Source: CAYNWT01 sp964485095
GTDB lineage: Bacteria > Planctomycetota > Planctomycetia > Planctomycetales > Planctomycetaceae
Assembly: GCA_964485095.1 (NCBI GenBank)
Contig: CAZAIB010000013.1
Location: 1 to 64,000, forward strand
Reading direction: 5' to 3'
DNA: 64,000 bases
The notes under the pieces were generated by a model. It was not told the DNA's origin. It worked only from the letters and a program-made list of their open reading frames with translations, and made no database searches. A program made the translations under genes and the position numbers. Numbering within the stretch: the first letter of the stretch is position 1; the number at the start of each line of letters is the position of its first letter. This document shows, piece by piece, positions 59,990-64,000 of the stretch.

Positions 59990-61552
59990 ATGAAACTAAG
60001 CCCGGCACGAAAGAAAGCTCTTGGTCTGTTCCTTATCGGCAACCTGTTGCCCGTGTGCTACGTGCTATGGATGTGCTTCAGCGCACCGGCTCCGATTGTT
60101 ATCTCTCCAGAAACAACGCTCATCACAGAGCCGCTGACGCCGGATGGTCAGTACGTCGACTATCTCGCGTACCACAAGCAACTCATTGGCGAACAAGACC
60201 CAAAGGATGACCTGTGGAAAGCGTTGGTGTCACCCAAACGACCGTACGACGAATCCAGCGCATGGGCGATTAGTCAGGTTCCCCGCGTGAGTTATCAGGA
60301 CCCACGTGATGCCATCCATCCAATGGAGAAGACATGGGATGCGAGGCGACTGGAATCAAAACGGCAGCTGGTGAGGTCTCGGGTTCCTTTCAACGCCGCT
60401 GAGGATCCGGAGTTCGCCGAGACCACCGAAGCAAATGAAGCCTGGTACCAGGCTGTCTTGAATACGGAACCCGGCCCGGTCGGAGTTCGGTGGGACGACT
60501 TTCCAACGGTTGTGATACCGATCACTGAGATGCACCAGGAGTTGTATCGCCGGTTCCAACTCCGCGCATCGCTGGCGTTCGGAGATGGTGACTTCGAAAA
60601 GGCAATCGAGTCATACCGCTTCATCCTGAAAGTGGCCGCACGAGAACGCACAGTGCCCTTCGGGACGAATCAGTTCGTCGGCATCGACATCACGCGGGCG
60701 GGCACCGACACGGTCTGCTCTGGCATACTGAAGGTGAAACAAGTTCCCGAGAACATCCTGAGAGAACTCGACAACATACGGCCGCCGAATGTCCCAAACA
60801 AAGTGTGGCTTCAGGCGCTAATGCTGGAACGCATCCAGTGGCTCACAGAATTTCAAGAGACGCATCGAAACCGAGCAAGCTCTGGTGAGCATAGCCAGTA
60901 CGCCGATGCATTCGGACGCCCCGCAGGAAACTGGTTCGTCAAACGTCTGGACTTCGAAGTGGCAATGGCAGCCACGGCCCAGGCCTACCACGATGCCATT
61001 GCTCCGTTCCAAATCGAGGACTACCTGGAGAGCATCGCCGCCATGAACAAATTCAACGCCGCTATTGCCACCAAGTGGAAAGGCGTTGGTAACACACAAT
61101 CGCCCGCCACACTCATGCAGTTGGTAACAGCCGACCATACCGCTCGCGTGTGTCGCGAGGCCGCCCTGATGTACTCAAATATGCGTGCCTACCCCGCACG
61201 CATGCAAAACAACTGGCGACGGTTGCGGCTTACCATCCGTCTACATGTCTACCGATCGAAGCACGGTCGGTGGCCGGATTCATTGGACGAGTTACTGAAC
61301 CTGCCGGGTTGGGAGGCCACAGACCGTGAACTATTCATTGATGCCTTCACCGGCAAACCGTTCAACTATCGTCGAACCGAAGACGGCTTCATTCTGCAAT
61401 CGTTCGGCCCCAACAGCGTAGACGACATCCGGGATCAACTACCGACCGACGCCTACGGATGGCGATACAGCATCGGAGACGACGAATTCTGGCCGTGGCC
61501 CCACCCGCGATATCAGATCGACATTTCGCCGCCCCAACCCGCTACTCCTTGA
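59990..61552 (+). CDS. Membrane-anchored hypothetical protein, 520 aa
   Basis: An N-terminal hydrophobic helix (residues 10-31, ALGLFLIGNLLPVCYVLWMCF) anchors a long, mostly helical exported part with repeats of charged and aromatic segments. The C-terminal region HVYRSKHGRWPDSLDELLNLPGW, FIDAFTGKPFNYRRTEDGFIL and QSFGPNSVDD resembles a pattern in planctomycete proteins of unknown function (a 'HGRYPDSLDEL...D.F.GKPL.Y' motif). No enzyme family is recognised. The 3' end overlaps the convergent scramblase-like gene by 11 bases. Confidence 0.7.
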   Translation: MKLSPARKKALGLFLIGNLLPVCYVLWMCFSAPAPIVISPETTLITEPLTPDGQYVDYLAYHKQLIGEQDPKDDLWKALVSPKRPYDESSAWAISQVPRVSYQDPRDAIHPMEKTWDARRLESKRQLVRSRVPFNAAEDPEFAETTEANEAWYQAVLNTEPGPVGVRWDDFPTVVIPITEMHQELYRRFQLRASLAFGDGDFEKAIESYRFILKVAARERTVPFGTNQFVGIDITRAGTDTVCSGILKVKQVPENILRELDNIRPPNVPNKVWLQALMLERIQWLTEFQETHRNRASSGEHSQYADAFGRPAGNWFVKRLDFEVAMAATAQAYHDAIAPFQIEDYLESIAAMNKFNAAIATKWKGVGNTQSPATLMQLVTADHTARVCREAALMYSNMRAYPARMQNNWRRLRLTIRLHVYRSKHGRWPDSLDELLNLPGWEATDRELFIDAFTGKPFNYRRTEDGFILQSFGPNSVDDIRDQLPTDAYGWRYSIGDDEFWPWPHPRYQIDISPPQPATP

Positions 61553-62129
61553 GTACCAGGTCGATGCAGAACACACTCGCCAGGATCAATTGCCGCAACG
61601 GGTTGTCCGGTGGAACCTCTTCGGAAATCTGCAGCATGTAGTTGTCGGCCGATGTGAACAGTTCTTTCCCCAGACCGCTCCACTTCTTCGTCACTCGAGC
61701 CAGTTCTTTGTCGCCGGCCAGGAACCGAAAGTCCCAGGACGTCCATTTGCCCTTCAAGCTACACAAAACCTGGTCAGACTGGCCCATCACATCAAACTTA
61801 CCGCCAATCGAAAACATCTTCTGTTTGAACCCACCGATACGCTGCTGGTTCTCGTCCAGAACATCAACGTTCGATAGGAACACAGAAATCCCGCGTTGAA
61901 CAGTCAACAACTGCGTTCCATCGGCCGCGTCAATGTCCAGCAGGAATGGAGTCATCCGTTTGTAGTCGGTAAACCGCAGCATCTTTGTGAGGGCTCCAAG
62001 TCGCAGCTCGCGACACGTCATGATCACCTCACCCGTGTTGGGGTCGTAGACATCGTAGTTGCTGGCCGCTTTGAACATGCCGACATGTTCTTTGACGAGG
62101 AATTGGTTTTTATTCAGAACAGGATGCAC
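61542..62129 (-). CDS. LURP-one/phospholipid-scramblase-like protein
   Basis: 195 residues with the 12-stranded barrel pattern of the LURP-one-related/scramblase group: FLVKEHVGMFKAASNYDVYDP, LLTVQRGISVFLSNVDVLDE, GGFKQKMFSIGGKFDVMGQ and a final hydrophobic strand or helix PLRQLILASVFCIDLVL. Members bind membranes or ligands, but in bacteria their role is not defined. The ATG at 62129 is supported by the family N-terminus (NKNQFLVKEHVG). Convergent with the upstream gene. Confidence 0.85.
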   Translation of the reverse strand: MHPVLNKNQFLVKEHVGMFKAASNYDVYDPNTGEVIMTCRELRLGALTKMLRFTDYKRMTPFLLDIDAADGTQLLTVQRGISVFLSNVDVLDENQQRIGGFKQKMFSIGGKFDVMGQSDQVLCSLKGKWTSWDFRFLAGDKELARVTKKWSGLGKELFTSADNYMLQISEEVPPDNPLRQLILASVFCIDLVLKE

Positions 62130-62224
62130 AGAAACCTCGGCTCGCTTGGGTTAGTAGTACGTTCGGCATGGAACAGGATCTGCTCCTGCAACCATGAAGA
62201 TAAAAGTCAATCAGTCAGCGGACT

Positions 62225-63115
62225 CTACCGATCCGCTCGCTTCAGATCCATGATGACCGGATAGTGGTCGGACAGCGTGTGCGTATTCTTATCCAGGACC
62301 GACCAGGCTTTGACCACACTGCCGGACAACTTCGGATTCGTCAGCACGTAGTCCAGCCGCCGCAGGTCACCGTGTTCGCCTTTCTTTTTGATCTTCGTGG
62401 GAAAGGTTCCCTGAAACTTCTTCCTGAACCGAGCTTCCTGGTCGATGAACCCCGCTTCGGTAAACAACTTCAGCGGTGTGTAATCCAGCTTGCCTTCGCG
62501 CAGGTTCTTCGCCTTGCCCTTCGCGCGTTCGTCAAGACGACCGAAGAAGGGTTCAATGTCTTTAAGCGTCGCGTAGTGCTTCGCGTCCAGCGGCGAGAAC
62601 GTGTTGAAGTCGCCGGCAATGATGATGGACGAACCCTTCGGAAGCGTCTTCGCATCCGCAATCAGCAGCTTTGTCTCGCGGATCCGGACTTCCCAATTGC
62701 TGGGATGCAAATGCACGACGTAGATGTAGTAGCCCGCCGTCTGCACTCGCATGAGCCCATGATGAAACCCCTCGCGGAACTTCTTCACGTCGGTAATCGG
62801 CGTAGCTGACGTGACACCAGTCGGGAACCCGTCTTCTTTCAACAAGATCGAATGCCCGTGTTCCCACGCAGCCGCATCTGCCGCGAGCTGTTTCTCCGTG
62901 TACTTGTTGAGTTCCTGTAGAACCACAACATTCGCAGCACGTTCTTTCGTCCATTGCAGCCATTTGTCCTTCCGCTGCGGAACGCGCGTGAAGCCATACC
63001 AAACGTTGTAAGTCACCAGCCGAAAGTCAGCCCCATCGGTGAGTTCATCGGCTGCGGACACAGAACCGCCAGCCACAAGGCAGCAGACAATCAGAACTGT
63101 AATCCTGCTAACCAT
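62225..63115 (-). CDS. Secreted endonuclease/exonuclease/phosphatase-family protein
   Basis: 296 residues. A signal peptide (MVSRITVLIVCCLVAGGSVSAA) precedes an EEP-fold catalytic domain: VTYNVWYG (metal-binding Asn), VVLQELNKYTEKQL (metal-binding Glu), IYVVHLHPSNW, IIIAGDFNTFSPLD (catalytic Asp-x-Asn) and LSDHYPVIMDL (catalytic Asp-His). All key residues are present, so it should hydrolyse phosphodiester or phosphomonoester bonds outside the cytoplasm, as an extracellular DNase or lipid/sugar phosphatase. The ATG at 63115 is preferred to a TTG at 63127. Confidence 0.9.
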   Translation of the reverse strand: MVSRITVLIVCCLVAGGSVSAADELTDGADFRLVTYNVWYGFTRVPQRKDKWLQWTKERAANVVVLQELNKYTEKQLAADAAAWEHGHSILLKEDGFPTGVTSATPITDVKKFREGFHHGLMRVQTAGYYIYVVHLHPSNWEVRIRETKLLIADAKTLPKGSSIIIAGDFNTFSPLDAKHYATLKDIEPFFGRLDERAKGKAKNLREGKLDYTPLKLFTEAGFIDQEARFRKKFQGTFPTKIKKKGEHGDLRRLDYVLTNPKLSGSVVKAWSVLDKNTHTLSDHYPVIMDLKRADR

Positions 63116-63310
63116 CAGACGTTCCAATAAAAATCGAGGACACCGCTGACGTTAGCATGACCCCGAAACGACCTGCAAACAACCGCGCCTTGCCGTGTCT
63201 TCCCCCGTCTTCGGACCCTCTGGACTTTCGAACGTTCTCTTTGGTTCCAGTCCTGGTTAACATCTGGGTTCCTTCCACGCAGACTCAACGACACTCCCCC
63301 GAGGAATCCC

Positions 63311-64000
63311 ATGCCAACCATTCGGGCTTTCACCACTCTTCTTATCACCGTCACGTTCGTTTCAACGGCGCAGGCTGAACCACAGCGGCGTGCTCAATCA
63401 AGAGCCAGCCTGCCCGGCACTGTCTCAAGAGTGAAGTGGAGCGAGGACGGTAAGTCGGTTTACTTCACCACCGAAGGCAAGCGATACCAGTTTGACTTCG
63501 AAGGAAAAAAGAAGGCACTGGTCACCGGTAAGGAAGCCGGAACTAAAGACGGCGAAGGCAGCGGCGGCCCGGCACGACGACGAAGGTTCGGCGTAGGGCT
63601 GGGATCCGGCAACACCGGCAAGCAACTTGGCCGACCGACACGAGGTCGCCAGCACACGGCGGTTGAATCGCCCGATGGCAAGTGGACCGCAAAGTACGTC
63701 GACTGGAATGTCGTTGTTGAACGCAAGAGTTCCAACGAAACCATAAACGTCACAACGGACGGCAACGAAACGGTCCACTACGGAACAGCCAGTTGGGTTT
63801 ACGGCGAAGAACTCAACCAGACCACCGCGATGTGGTGGACGCCGGATTCAAAGAAGCTGCTGTTCTACAAATTCAACGACGAAGGCGTGAAGCCGTTCTA
63901 CCTGATCGACGACTGGACGAAGACGGTTACTGAGCTGTATCCCGAGTTCTACCCGAAAGCCGGTGGAACCAACCCTGCCTCAGAGCTGTTGATCTACGAC
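63311..64000 (+). CDS. Dipeptidyl peptidase IV-type (S9B) peptidase, N-terminal part (cut by window edge)
   Basis: 230 codons are visible from ATG 63311, 5 bases after GAGGAA. A signal peptide (MPTIRAFTTLLITVTFVSTAQA) is followed by a short WSEDGKSVYF repeat, an Arg/Gly-rich stretch and the start of the DPP-IV beta-propeller: ESPDGKWTAKYVDWNVVVE, YGTASWVYGEELNQTTAMWW, KKLLFYKFND and YPKAGGTNP. The N-terminal domain is typical of S9B family exported dipeptidyl peptidases; the catalytic alpha/beta-hydrolase domain would be beyond the window. No stop codon occurs in the visible part. Confidence 0.88.
   Translation, partial: MPTIRAFTTLLITVTFVSTAQAEPQRRAQSRASLPGTVSRVKWSEDGKSVYFTTEGKRYQFDFEGKKKALVTGKEAGTKDGEGSGGPARRRRFGVGLGSGNTGKQLGRPTRGRQHTAVESPDGKWTAKYVDWNVVVERKSSNETINVTTDGNETVHYGTASWVYGEELNQTTAMWWTPDSKKLLFYKFNDEGVKPFYLIDDWTKTVTELYPEFYPKAGGTNPASELLIYD

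Overview
This window is about 64 kb of chromosome-like sequence, and I infer that it comes from a planctomycete (Planctomycetota). The support is the company of protein types: a TTG-started ECF sigma factor, small membrane proteins beginning with an NPYxxP-type leader, CotH/lamin-tail secreted proteins, a large surface protein with an N-terminal LLEDRQLLT signature, a CxxCH protein, a Ser/Thr kinase with RDD domain, EF-hand and leucine-rich-repeat proteins. No rRNA, tRNA, CRISPR array, intact insertion sequence or phage gene was seen. The species cannot be named from the sequence alone.

Layout. 1-12 kb: the N-terminus of an ECF sigma factor, small and envelope-associated proteins (DUF1232, LRR, DUF4105, a LOG-VOC fusion, a molybdopterin-domain protein, a duplicated membrane protein, EF-hand, CotH, and a carboxypeptidase-regulatory-like protein). 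11.8-12.9 kb: a remnant of uridine kinase, then csrA behind a sigma-54-like promoter. 12.9-18.8 kb: a membrane protein with a catalytically incomplete metzincin motif, a phospholipase-C-like/DUF4332 fusion, and a tight three-gene operon of H-NOX nitric oxide sensor, PAS histidine kinase and REC-HDOD response regulator. 18.8-31.4 kb: an exopolysaccharide locus (two GT4 glycosyltransferases, Wzy-like polymerase, sulfotransferase, Wzx-like flippase, polyprenyl glycosylphosphotransferase, Wza and Wzz) followed by an Hpt protein and an NtrC-type sigma-54 activator. A near-perfect -24/-12 promoter lies in front of the glycosylphosphotransferase gene. 31.5-43 kb: mixed housekeeping and small genes (M48-TerB protease, cupin, flavin oxidase, TlpA-like lipoprotein, GNAT, DUF971, SUKH, methyltransferase) and a 1251-residue surface protein. 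42.8-50.2 kb: DNA repair, with nei2 directly behind lhr and an ATP-dependent ligase carrying SWIM, histone-H1-like and WGR parts. 50.3-56.8 kb: a same-strand cluster of a serpin with an internal PDZ domain, an unknown secreted protein, a caspase-like protease with two PDZ domains and a two-heme-motif secreted protein. 57-64 kb: kinase-RDD, small secreted and SUKH proteins, a scramblase-like protein, a secreted endonuclease/phosphatase-family protein and the start of a DPP-IV-like peptidase cut by the window edge.

The best candidates for something new are three. First, the secreted metacaspase-like protease and serpin pair: both carry PDZ domains, and the serpin's predicted P1 residue is Lys, which suits a basic-specific metacaspase. 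Second, the NO-sensing operon sits beside a sulfated-polysaccharide locus that appears sigma-54 controlled. Third, a 69-bp palindromic element lies in frame inside lhr. The window also holds several intergenic palindromic repeats, one family with two copies that differ by compensating base changes.
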